Below are positions 6,224 to 13,174 of a stretch of DNA of 16,187 nt, piece by piece. Position 1 is the first letter of the stretch. Each line of letters starts with the position of its first letter. The notes beneath the pieces are model-generated. The model worked only from the letters and a program-made list of their open reading frames with translations. It had not been told where the DNA came from and ran no database searches. The position numbers were made by a program, and so were the translations under genes. Origin of the DNA: an uncultured Candidatus Saccharibacteria bacterium (GTDB taxonomy: Bacteria > Patescibacteriota > Saccharimonadia > Saccharimonadales > Saccharimonadaceae). The stretch covers positions 1 to 16,187 of the forward strand of contig CAJZIB010000011.1 of NCBI GenBank assembly GCA_916049555.1. Direction: 5' to 3'.

Positions 6224-7900
6224 TTAGTCCTGGTTGGGGTCTCGCCTTGCGATGTAGGCTTTCACAAACTCGCTTCTGACGACTTCAACTTTGCCAAGGC
6301 TGATCTGAGCAACCATGGGCAGATCAGTGATATAGTGCTTAATGAAACTAATACCATTGTTCTGCCTATTAAGCCCTTCTTGGTGTACTTGTTCGATGTC
6401 ACCAGCGATAATAGCCTTGACGTTGTTGCCGAGTCGCTTCAAAAGCGTATCCGCTTCTCGCGGCCCTTGATCCTGGAATTCGTCGTAGATTACAAAAGTG
6501 TCAGCGAAGTCTAATCCTCTTGCTGCTTCTACAGCAATGGTTTTGTAGCACTCTCGGTATAACTTATCTGCTGATTTCTCAATATCGTTGCTGAGATTGG
6601 CGTTAGCAGATTTTTTATCACCTTTTTTCTTAGTACCAGTACCAGGATCTTCCTCTCTCTTAGAGTCCAGATTCTTAGGATCGTTTGAGCGTGCGACTGC
6701 ATTCTTGAACTTCTCGTTGGTTAATTTGAGATAGTTCTTAAGTGCATTCTTGAACGGAGCAATGTTGGGCTCAATCTTCTCGTCAAAATTACCGGGAAGA
6801 TATCCATGGGCTCTCTGAAAATCAATAGCGCATGGTACTATGAAGTACTGCAGATAGGCGCGAGCCTCATGCAAGATAGTGCCATAGACTGTTGAGAGAA
6901 AGGTTTTGCCTGTACCGGCACTGCCAGTAACAACTACAACAGAGATGTCGGGGTGACTGATGGCTTCAAGATACATTGCCTGCCCAGCATTCTTGGGTTT
7001 GATGGTAGTAAAGCTGCGGAAATAGAACAGGTGTACAATGCGCTGCTGTTTGCAGTCGAAGCGTCCGATATTGTGATATTCTTTAGACTTACCCTTTAGA
7101 ACATCGTAGCCATTTTGCCCTAACTTAGGCGACATAACGATAAATTCGTTGGCAAACAGCCGCGGTTCATCAGGCATGAATTGCTGCCATGTCTCCAGGC
7201 TAATTCCGCAATTAGAGCTCATAAAATCTTCGTAAAGCTCAAACGGAACAGTAACCTCACGTCTGCCGGTATAGGCCGGGGCTTTGCTGGCCAGGGAGGC
7301 AGTTGCAGTGCCGGTAGCACGCGCGCGGATAGCAATTGCTTCATCGTTGGTGAGCAGGACGAGATTTTCTATCATGGCGTGGCGCTTGGCGGAGTCGACC
7401 GCGCTAAGTAGCTGTCCTACGGGATCTTTTAAGCCTGAATTCCCAAAAAATGACAAGCTACGAGTGTTCGGAAAAACCGTGAAAAGGTTTTTCTGCTGCG
7501 GAAAATAGATGGCTGTCTTCAGCTTATCTGTCTTTTTTTCGTCGGAGACGAATTTTACCTTCTCGACCAACCTACGGAGTCTTCTTAAAACTTGTCTTGC
7601 GATGTAGTAATAGACTTCGTTTTCCGGTGAAATCGCGTTCAACTCCTCGATTACGGAAGTCGGTATGATCAGATATGCATGATGAAAGTCGTCCCATGCA
7701 CTGTGCGACCATTCTTTGAAGATCTCATCGGTATCACAATCAAAGCTGGGGATGACTTCCGGGCAAGCCAGAAGCGTACTCTTGTCAAGTACGTAGCCAG
7801 TGTACTTCTCGCCAGAATAATTGACCCGGGTATCGGAAGAGATGTCTTTGATGACGATGCCATTGGCGTCGCAGGACGGGGTGGACTGGATTGCTTTCAT
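6224..7900 (-). CDS. PIN domain-PhoH ATPase fusion (PhoH2-like)
   Basis: A 558-aa protein. The N-terminal PIN domain (about 35-200) carries the expected acidic residues: Asp39 in VLDKSTLL, Glu85/86 in SVIEELN, and Asp186 in LLTNDEAIA. The C-terminal PhoH domain (about 300-550) has Walker A GSAGTGKT (326-333), YLPGNFDEKIEP (367-378), Walker B IYDEFQDQ (471-478), GDIEQVHQEGL (500-510) and a terminal VVRSEF (540-545). PhoH2 homologues are ATP-dependent RNA helicases/ribonucleases, so an RNA-processing role is likely. A charged low-complexity insert (about 395-445) separates two PhoH motifs. The ATG at 7900 has a very strong SD, AAAAGGAGGG (7905-7914). The gene looks more GC-rich than its neighbours by eye. 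It is bounded by its own terminator and by the der terminator, so it is monocistronic, with a long inverted repeat in its leader. Confidence 0.9.
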   Translation of the reverse strand: MKAIQSTPSCDANGIVIKDISSDTRVNYSGEKYTGYVLDKSTLLACPEVIPSFDCDTDEIFKEWSHSAWDDFHHAYLIIPTSVIEELNAISPENEVYYYIARQVLRRLRRLVEKVKFVSDEKKTDKLKTAIYFPQQKNLFTVFPNTRSLSFFGNSGLKDPVGQLLSAVDSAKRHAMIENLVLLTNDEAIAIRARATGTATASLASKAPAYTGRREVTVPFELYEDFMSSNCGISLETWQQFMPDEPRLFANEFIVMSPKLGQNGYDVLKGKSKEYHNIGRFDCKQQRIVHLFYFRSFTTIKPKNAGQAMYLEAISHPDISVVVVTGSAGTGKTFLSTVYGTILHEARAYLQYFIVPCAIDFQRAHGYLPGNFDEKIEPNIAPFKNALKNYLKLTNEKFKNAVARSNDPKNLDSKREEDPGTGTKKKGDKKSANANLSNDIEKSADKLYRECYKTIAVEAARGLDFADTFVIYDEFQDQGPREADTLLKRLGNNVKAIIAGDIEQVHQEGLNRQNNGISFIKHYITDLPMVAQISLGKVEVVRSEFVKAYIARRDPNQD

Positions 7901-7931
7901 AATTCCCTCCTTTTAAAGAGCGTGTGGTTTG

Positions 7932-7972
7932 AGTAGATTTTGATAATTAAACCAAAACTATCAAAGACTACT
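7932..7972. repeat. 14-bp imperfect inverted repeat in the leader of the PIN-PhoH gene
   Basis: AGTAGATTTTGATA (7932-7945) and TATCAAAGACTACT (7959-7972) are complementary at 12 of 14 positions, with a 13-nt centre. The repeat lies between the der terminator and the SD of the PIN-PhoH gene. It has no T run or GC-rich core, so it is either an operator or an mRNA leader hairpin. Confidence 0.6.
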
Positions 7973-7977
7973 AGTTA

Positions 7978-8004
7978 CAAAAAAGTAGGCACCAATACCC
8001 ACTT
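7978..8004 (-). terminator. Intrinsic terminator of der
   Basis: On the minus strand AAGTGGG and CCTACTT (7998-8004 with 7983-7989, one G-U pair) enclose an 8-nt loop and are followed by TTTTG. It lies 46 nt after the der stop codon. An alternative hairpin, CACCAA/TTGGTG, overlaps it. Confidence 0.65.
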
Positions 8005-8049
8005 GGTGATATTATTGCACTTTTGAGTAAAAACGCAAGCTTAATCGAA

Positions 8050-9486
8050 TTATTTGTCGTTATCTTTGGATTTATTGCGATAGGACTTGCGTGGGCCAGC
8101 AGCGCGATCGTTGTGGAAGGAGAACATGATTGGTGTACCAACGAATGGATAAACCTCACGGATGCGACGTTCAAGATAACGTTTATAAGACCAGTGGAGA
8201 AGTTCCATCTCGCGACCGTGGATTACAAACCATGGTGGGCAGGTATCAGTCTGAATAATATATTTGAGCTTTGGGTGAGTATTTTTCAGTCCAGCTGGCG
8301 GATGAGAAACAGTGGCTTCGTTGAGGATTTTATTAAGTTCAGAAGTTTTTACTTCAGTATGTCTAGCTAGATCAATCTCAGTAACGAGCTCAAAGAGTTT
8401 GGTGACGTTTTTGCCAGTTTCAGAGCTAGTAATAAGGACTGGAGCGAAGGAAAGGAAGTTGAAATCGCGTTCGAGGTGATTGAGGATATGGTCGATTTCG
8501 GTGTAGTCAGCGGTTTTGGTTTTATCTGAAAGAGTAGATGTAACAGGGGTAGAATTGTCAAGAAGGTCGGCTTTAGTGAGAACCATAATAATTCCCTTAC
8601 CAGCCTCGATAATTTGTCCGGCGAGAGACTGATCGAGCTTAGAGTGTGGCTCTTTAGAATCTATAAGAAGAGCACAGATATCGGCCTCTTCGATAGCGGC
8701 GAGGGTGCGAATAGCGGAGAATTTTTCAATACCAACCTCGCGCTTGCCAGGCTTTCTAAGGCCTGCAGTGTCAAGGATTTCAATGGTCTGTCCCTTAAAT
8801 TTGACGCGGATACGATTGATGTCGCGGGTGGTTCCCTGCTTTGAGCTAACAATGGCCTGCTGTTTTTGGGCGAGACGATTAAAGAGACTGGACTTACCGA
8901 CGTTTGGACGGCCGATAAGGGCAAGCTTGATTAGGGGGTTGCCGTTTTCGTCTAGATTTACTTTACTATCTTCGGTGGCTTCTTCTTTTGGCTTGACATC
9001 TAGGGTATGAAAAATAGCCTGTTTGAGATTATTAACACCAAAACCGGTGGTTGCAGAAGTGCGGTGTATGTTATCTTCTTTAATACCAAATTTGAGGTAT
9101 TCGAAATTATCAAGAGACTCTTTAAGGTCGGATTTATTTAAGATTAGGAAGACTGGCTTTTTGGAGCGAAGAGCGGAACGAGCGATGTCTAGATCGCGAA
9201 AATCAGGATATTTGGTGGAGTCGACAGTGAAGAGAATGAGGTCAGCAACTTCGATGGCGTCCTCGATTTGATCTTGGATGGAGGCCTCAAAGTCATCTTC
9301 AGGGTTTTTTAGACCTGCGGTGTCGATAAGAGTAAAACAATTGTCAATGGTGGCAATTACGTTGTCACGAGTAGTACCAGCCTCGCGTGCCACGATGGCA
9401 ATGTTTTTATGCGCCATGCGGTTTAGGAGACTCGATTTACCGGCATTGGTTTGGCCGATGAGTGCGACAATTGGAAGTTTTTTCAT
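8050..9486 (-). CDS. der: Ribosome-associated GTPase Der (EngA)
   Basis: Der is an essential GTPase for 50S ribosome assembly, the only common bacterial family with two tandem G domains. The 478-aa protein shows both. G domain 1 has GQTNAGKS (11-18; usually GRPNVGKS), DTAGL (55-59) and NKSD (117-120). G domain 2 has GRPNVGKS (192-199), DTAGL (239-243) and TKAD (about 306-309). A C-terminal KH-like domain (about 370-465) precedes a basic tail. Length fits the family. The linker between G domains (about 165-182) is acidic, as usual. There is no SD before ATG 9486. Instead a good promoter ends 6 nt upstream, so the transcript should be leaderless. The unusual first P-loop (Gln-Thr-Asn-Ala) still keeps the GK[ST] core. 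Confidence 0.97.
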   Translation of the reverse strand: MKKLPIVALIGQTNAGKSSLLNRMAHKNIAIVAREAGTTRDNVIATIDNCFTLIDTAGLKNPEDDFEASIQDQIEDAIEVADLILFTVDSTKYPDFRDLDIARSALRSKKPVFLILNKSDLKESLDNFEYLKFGIKEDNIHRTSATTGFGVNNLKQAIFHTLDVKPKEEATEDSKVNLDENGNPLIKLALIGRPNVGKSSLFNRLAQKQQAIVSSKQGTTRDINRIRVKFKGQTIEILDTAGLRKPGKREVGIEKFSAIRTLAAIEEADICALLIDSKEPHSKLDQSLAGQIIEAGKGIIMVLTKADLLDNSTPVTSTLSDKTKTADYTEIDHILNHLERDFNFLSFAPVLITSSETGKNVTKLFELVTEIDLARHTEVKTSELNKILNEATVSHPPAGLKNTHPKLKYIIQTDTCPPWFVIHGREMELLHWSYKRYLERRIREVYPFVGTPIMFSFHNDRAAGPRKSYRNKSKDNDK

Positions 9487-9492
9487 ATAAAT

Positions 9493-9521
9493 ATTCTATC
9501 ACAGGAAGCTTCACTTGTAAA
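9493..9521 (-). promoter_or_regulatory. Promoter of der, implying a leaderless mRNA
   Basis: On the minus strand: TTTACA (9516-9521), a 17-nt spacer and TAGAAT (9493-9498). Only 6 nt separate the -10 box from the der ATG, so transcription should start at or within a base of the start codon. Confidence 0.7.
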
Positions 9522-9561
9522 ATATGAAAAATATGTTGTAGTTGAAATTCTCTAGAATAAA

Positions 9562-9586
9562 CAAAAAAGAGTCAAATTTTGACTCT
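9562..9586 (-). terminator. Intrinsic terminator of tRNA-Glu
   Basis: AGAGTC and GACTCT (9568-9573 with 9581-9586), extended by A-T pairs, are followed by TTTTTTG on the minus strand, 12 nt after the tRNA 3' end. Confidence 0.8.
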
Positions 9587-9597
9587 AGATCTTGAAT

Positions 9598-9674
9598 TGG
9601 TGATTCCGGCGGGAGTCGAACCCGCGATTTTCTGGATGAGAACCAGACGTCCTAGACCACTAGACGACGGAACC
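9598..9674 (-). tRNA. tRNA-Glu (anticodon CUC), CCA encoded
   Basis: The cloverleaf can be drawn by hand. The acceptor GGTTCCG pairs with CGGAATC (one G-U). The D arm has the TCGTCTAG...GGAC sequence typical of tRNA-Glu. The anticodon stem TCTGG/CCAGA has the 7-nt loop TTCTCAT, giving anticodon CTC. The T arm is GCGGG TTCGACT CCCGC. The discriminator is A, and CCA is encoded (9598-9600). It has its own promoter and terminator. Confidence 0.97.
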
Positions 9675-9685
9675 AATATGTAATA

Positions 9686-9714
9686 AAATTAACATTTTTC
9701 TAAAGAAAAAGCAA
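9686..9714 (-). promoter_or_regulatory. Promoter of tRNA-Glu
   Basis: On the minus strand: TTGCTT (9709-9714), a 17-nt spacer and TAATTT (9686-9691), with TG one base upstream of the -10 box. The start would fall a few bases before the tRNA 5' end at 9674. Confidence 0.6.
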
Positions 9715-9723
9715 GAGAATTGA

Positions 9724-10050
9724 CTAGTCACAATCAAAAGTGTGGTCATTGTAGTATGAGTCATCAAGCTCTTCAAGCTGGCGTTTGCTGCCACCCATTC
9801 CCAAATCAAGGCCGTCATTTTTGGCGCGGAACTCTTCATCGGACATATCGCCGAGATTATCCTCGTCACCTTCGTCAGTTAAGTTATTATCATCATTAGG
9901 ATCATTGATCTCATAGGTTGCATGGTCAAAGCTGTCTGGCTGATTGGCGCCAGAGTCCCAGGAGTCGGCATCGGTGTCAATTTTCTTTTCGACAACTTCT
10001 GACATTTTGCTATTTGGTTCACCAGCGTTGACGTAGAACTCTGCACTCAT
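9724..10050 (-). CDS. Highly acidic small protein, unknown function
   Basis: I do not recognise this 108-aa protein. By count it has 21 Asp and 11 Glu against 7 Lys/Arg, a net charge near -25, concentrated in residues 25-75. It has no transmembrane segment or signal peptide, and only one cysteine (next to last). The segment LTDEGDEDNLGDMSDEEFRA (57-76) is almost entirely acidic. The sequence looks disordered, with a short possible helix around SKRQLEELDDSYY. It is a real gene on translation signals: AGGAG stands 7 nt before ATG 10050, and an extended -10 promoter stands at 10082-10090. Candidates such as a nucleic-acid mimic or an acidic chaperone partner are guesses. It lies directly upstream of tRNA-Glu, which has a separate promoter. 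Confidence 0.75.
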   Translation of the reverse strand: MSAEFYVNAGEPNSKMSEVVEKKIDTDADSWDSGANQPDSFDHATYEINDPNDDNNLTDEGDEDNLGDMSDEEFRAKNDGLDLGMGGSKRQLEELDDSYYNDHTFDCD

Positions 10051-10081
10051 ATAAAACTCCTGTTGATTAATTATTATGTTG

Positions 10082-10090
10082 ATTATAGCA
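10082..10090 (-). promoter_or_regulatory. Extended -10 promoter of the acidic protein gene
   Basis: TGCTATAAT on the minus strand is a perfect extended -10 element; no good -35 box is seen. It gives a leader of about 25 nt that contains the AGGAG SD. Confidence 0.6.
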
Positions 10091-10183
10091 GGAATTTAAG
10101 AATTTCGTATGAAGGATACGTGAAGGTATAACTAGGTGGTATTTTATGCTTAGCTTTGAGGAGGTAGTTTGATTTATTTATAA

Positions 10184-11611
10184 CTATTCGTAAGAAAGTT
10201 TGCCATAGTTATCTGGGATAGCAGAAATCCAGGTGCGGCCAGGTTTAAGTTTAATTTCCTCACCTGTGGTTGTTTTAAAACTAATTTGAGATTCGCGATT
10301 TGCTTTATGCCAAGTACCTTCGAAGACGGTGCCGTTTTGAAAAATAGAGACCTGACCGGATCCAATAGTAGTAATTTCTTCGTGGTAACCATCGAGCGGA
10401 CTAGTGCGTTCTTTGACTCGCATGACAATAACGACATCTGGATTGATTTGATAAGGCTGATTACAGTCGCGCTTTGGCGATGGTCTGGCCGGAACATTCT
10501 CACAAGTGTATGAAAGATGCGTTTCGCCATTGGCATAGCTTCTAAAATAAGTATTAGTATTTTTACTATACGCGTAGTTTACATTGAATCCTTGTTGATG
10601 ATTGAAGCGAATATGGATATTTGAAACTAATTTTTTGGGTTCTGAGGGAGTTTTGTCCTGAGTTTGGGCTGGGGAATCTGTCTGTTTTTCATCTTTTTTG
10701 ATTTGACTCTCTTCAATTTCTTTTTTCTGTGCATCGGATTCGTCTTTTGTCAGACGAGCGAAGGATTTTGGCTTGGAGAAGGACCCACGAGCCGTATTTT
10801 CAAGGAAGGTAGCGAGGAGTGGTCCGGATGTAAAGAGATTGTTTGGCGCAGCATAGCCAAGATAGGTGCCGCCAGACCATTGTCCGTAATTTCTCCACAT
10901 ATAGTTGACGGATTCGGAGATGTGTCGGTAATTGCGGACCGCCGCCAGTGCGTCATCGGCTCCTCCTGCATGGACAATAGTGCAATCAAACGGGGTATCC
11001 CATTCGAGATGATAGAGTCTAAGCGAACGGATGGGGCCGATGGCCTGGGCGCCAACTGGGTTTTTAAAGATTGCAGCAAAACGGGTGATGCCAACCTCTG
11101 CGATTGCTTCAAAAACAATGCTAGCGCGATGCAGTCCGACTTGGGGGCGAGCGCCATCTAGGCCGTTAGGAATTTGAATACAGTAGATGGGTTGCTCGTT
11201 GGCATTTTTGGCCATTTGTTCGGCTTCTTTGACTGAGAGTTTTCTAGTGCTGCCATCGGCTTCAATAATTTTTTCACCGCGCTCATTATATTGAATGCCA
11301 GAATGTGAAATTACTTCACCGGTGAGGTTGTCATAGAAATAAAATGGAGTACTCTCAACTTCGGTTAGTTGATGTTCTGCTCCCTCTTTGGCTTCAGGTT
11401 TTTTGGAAAAAAGCAGCAAAAAAGTGCCAGTAATAATACAGAGAAACAAGGCAATTGTAATAATACTAAAGATAAGGCGCTTACTTGGTTTTTTAGAATC
11501 CGTGCTAGGTTTGTCAGATTTTTCAGGATCGTGATCTTTAGTATCTTTTTCGAGATTATCCTCTGAGATGGTCTCGATAAGCGTTGCCTGGTTGTGTTTA
11601 TTTTTTGGCAC
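10184..11611 (-). CDS. DUF3048 (YerB-like) membrane-anchored protein
   Basis: A 475-aa protein with a charged cytoplasmic N terminus (1-45), one transmembrane segment (about 46-68) and a large outer part. The N-terminal DUF3048 domain shows GARPQVGLHRASIVFEAIAE (153-172), GITRFAAIF (174-182) and GPIRSLRLYHLEW (192-204), all typical of the YerB family. A charged, low-complexity Lys/Glu/Gln linker (about 285-330) is followed by the C-terminal DUF3048 domain (about 335-475), with QNGTVFEGTWHKA and LKPGRTWISAIPD. YerB-type proteins are lipoproteins or anchored proteins of unknown role; this one has a membrane helix and no lipobox. The start is GTG 11611, with AAAAGGAGT 4 nt upstream. It begins 25 nt after gltX ends on the same strand, so the two genes are probably cotranscribed. 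No terminator is evident after its stop codon. Confidence 0.9.
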   Translation of the reverse strand: MPKNKHNQATLIETISEDNLEKDTKDHDPEKSDKPSTDSKKPSKRLIFSIITIALFLCIITGTFLLLFSKKPEAKEGAEHQLTEVESTPFYFYDNLTGEVISHSGIQYNERGEKIIEADGSTRKLSVKEAEQMAKNANEQPIYCIQIPNGLDGARPQVGLHRASIVFEAIAEVGITRFAAIFKNPVGAQAIGPIRSLRLYHLEWDTPFDCTIVHAGGADDALAAVRNYRHISESVNYMWRNYGQWSGGTYLGYAAPNNLFTSGPLLATFLENTARGSFSKPKSFARLTKDESDAQKKEIEESQIKKDEKQTDSPAQTQDKTPSEPKKLVSNIHIRFNHQQGFNVNYAYSKNTNTYFRSYANGETHLSYTCENVPARPSPKRDCNQPYQINPDVVIVMRVKERTSPLDGYHEEITTIGSGQVSIFQNGTVFEGTWHKANRESQISFKTTTGEEIKLKPGRTWISAIPDNYGKLSYE

Positions 11612-11636
11612 TTTTACTCCTTTTGGCGAGAGAGCC

Positions 11637-13145
11637 TTAGTTATTTGCGAGTGCGGTTCGGACCTTGTTTAATCTGGCTAGGGTACGATTTTTGCCGAGC
11701 ACTCTCAAGGTGAGATGGAGAGCTGGGCTAAATGGCGCAAAGCTAACCGCAATACGGATGAGACTGAAGAATTCAGCTGGCTTCTTCTCAGTTTTTACGA
11801 GAAGATCGTTTAAGATATTCTGTAGATTATCATCGGTCCAGTCTTCTTCTTTAACATCGTTTAAGGCCTCGATAGTTTCGGTGAGCAGCCCGACGAGTTC
11901 GGTCTCGGAATATTTCTTGAGGAATTTGCTATCTGTAATCATTGAAAGATCAACGACTGGATCTTCGAAGAAATAAGTTGTCATAGTGTGAAGGTCGGAA
12001 AGAGTTTTTAGACGATCGTAGATAATACTGAGAACTGCTTTTTTGTATTCGTCAGTTTCAGTTTTTGCAGATTCTGGCCAGAAGTCGATTGGTTTAAAGA
12101 TGTCATAGCGTGAGAAATCTTCAGAGCCAGAGGTCTCACAGGTGCGGGCGTAAAGCTCGTCAATTCCCTGTTCGGTGGCGATTTTACGAATCCATTGACC
12201 ATTCATCCAAAGGATTTTAACTTCATCAAAGCGAGCGCCAGAATTCTGAATGCGGTGAACAGAAAACTTTTCGATAAGCTCTTCGAGTGAATAAATTTCT
12301 TGTTCAGTACCATCATTCCATCCGAGACAGGCAAGATAGTTAGTCATGGCTTCTGGTAAAATACCGTCATCACGATATTCGGTGACGGATTTTGCGCCAT
12401 CGCGTTTACCAAGTTTTTTATGGCCGTTTGGTGCCAAGATATGTGGTAGAGAGACAAAAATGTGGCGTGGAACTTCGAGTGCATCGTAAAGCGCAAGATA
12501 ATTTGGGGTACTTGAAAGATATTCGACACCGCGGGTGATGTGACTACATTCCATTAAGGTATCATCAACGATGTGAGCAAAGTTGTAAGTTGGAAGACCG
12601 TCACCTTTAATAAGGATAATGTCGTCGCAAACTTCAGGGCCAGTATGAAGGTCACCCATTACTTCGTCATGCCATGAATATTCTTTTGGAATAGTCTTAA
12701 AACGGATTGGCAAGCCTTCGTGCCAGGTTGGGGGATTTTCTGGACGGTGGTTACGATAGAGGTAAGGAACTTTTTTAGCCTCATCTTCTTTACGATACTC
12801 GTCGATTTGTTCACTCGAGGTATTGTCGGCATAGGCACGACCTTTTTCGATTAATTTTTTTGCCCATTCGATATAGATGGCTTTACGTTCGGTTTGAACG
12901 TAAGGTACGTGTGGGCCACCGACGATTGGACCTTCGTCCCATTCGAGGCCGAGCCAGCGGAGAGTATCGAAGATCAATTCGGTAGCACCCTCAACAAAAC
13001 GAGCCTGGTCAGTATCTTCAATGCGAAGGATAAACTGTCCGCCTGCTTGCTTTGCAATTAAGTATGGATAAATGGCACTTCTAATATTGCCAATGTGGAT
13101 ATAGCCGGTTGGGCTAGGTGCGAATCGGGTGCGAATTTTCTTCAT
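11637..13145 (-). CDS. gltX: Glutamyl-tRNA synthetase
   Basis: This class I synthetase charges tRNA-Glu, and in organisms without GlnRS also tRNA-Gln, for later amidation. The 502-aa protein begins RFAPSPTGYIHIGN with the HIGH-type motif HIGN (17-20). It continues with RIEDTDQARF (41-50), LPTYNFAHIVDDTLMECSHITRGVEYL (184-210) and the KMSKS-type motif KLGKR (244-248). The C-terminal anticodon-binding domain follows NSGARFDEVKILWMN. Length is normal for the bacterial GltX/GlnS-like family. Whether it discriminates Glu from Gln cannot be read from sequence alone. There is no SD before ATG 13145. An extended -10 element ends 9 nt upstream, so the mRNA should be leaderless or have a 2-3-nt leader. 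tRNA-Glu(CUC) lies about 2 kb downstream of its stop codon. The DUF3048 gene follows in the probable operon. Confidence 0.98.
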   Translation of the reverse strand: MKKIRTRFAPSPTGYIHIGNIRSAIYPYLIAKQAGGQFILRIEDTDQARFVEGATELIFDTLRWLGLEWDEGPIVGGPHVPYVQTERKAIYIEWAKKLIEKGRAYADNTSSEQIDEYRKEDEAKKVPYLYRNHRPENPPTWHEGLPIRFKTIPKEYSWHDEVMGDLHTGPEVCDDIILIKGDGLPTYNFAHIVDDTLMECSHITRGVEYLSSTPNYLALYDALEVPRHIFVSLPHILAPNGHKKLGKRDGAKSVTEYRDDGILPEAMTNYLACLGWNDGTEQEIYSLEELIEKFSVHRIQNSGARFDEVKILWMNGQWIRKIATEQGIDELYARTCETSGSEDFSRYDIFKPIDFWPESAKTETDEYKKAVLSIIYDRLKTLSDLHTMTTYFFEDPVVDLSMITDSKFLKKYSETELVGLLTETIEALNDVKEEDWTDDNLQNILNDLLVKTEKKPAEFFSLIRIAVSFAPFSPALHLTLRVLGKNRTLARLNKVRTALANN

Positions 13146-13154
13146 AATAAGATA

Positions 13155-13163
13155 AGTATAGCA
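13155..13163 (-). promoter_or_regulatory. Extended -10 promoter of gltX
   Basis: TGCTATACT on the minus strand (-10 box 13155-13160) ends 9 nt before the gltX ATG. The -35 region overlaps the 3' end of the upstream gene and has no clear consensus. Confidence 0.6.
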
Positions 13164-13174
13164 CCTTTTTTATT

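Noticed and set aside
8023..8370. Plus-strand ORF of 115 codons opposite the der 3' end
   Set aside because: It is fully antisense to the conserved KH-like domain of Der and has no start signals.
9695..9712. Hairpin TTTTTCT/AGAAAAA as terminator of the acidic protein gene
   Set aside because: It has no GC pairs to speak of, a two-base loop and no T run; it overlaps the tRNA promoter spacer.
10141..10183. Plus-strand GAGGAGG near 10158 as an SD for a gene
   Set aside because: No ORF of useful length follows it on the plus strand.
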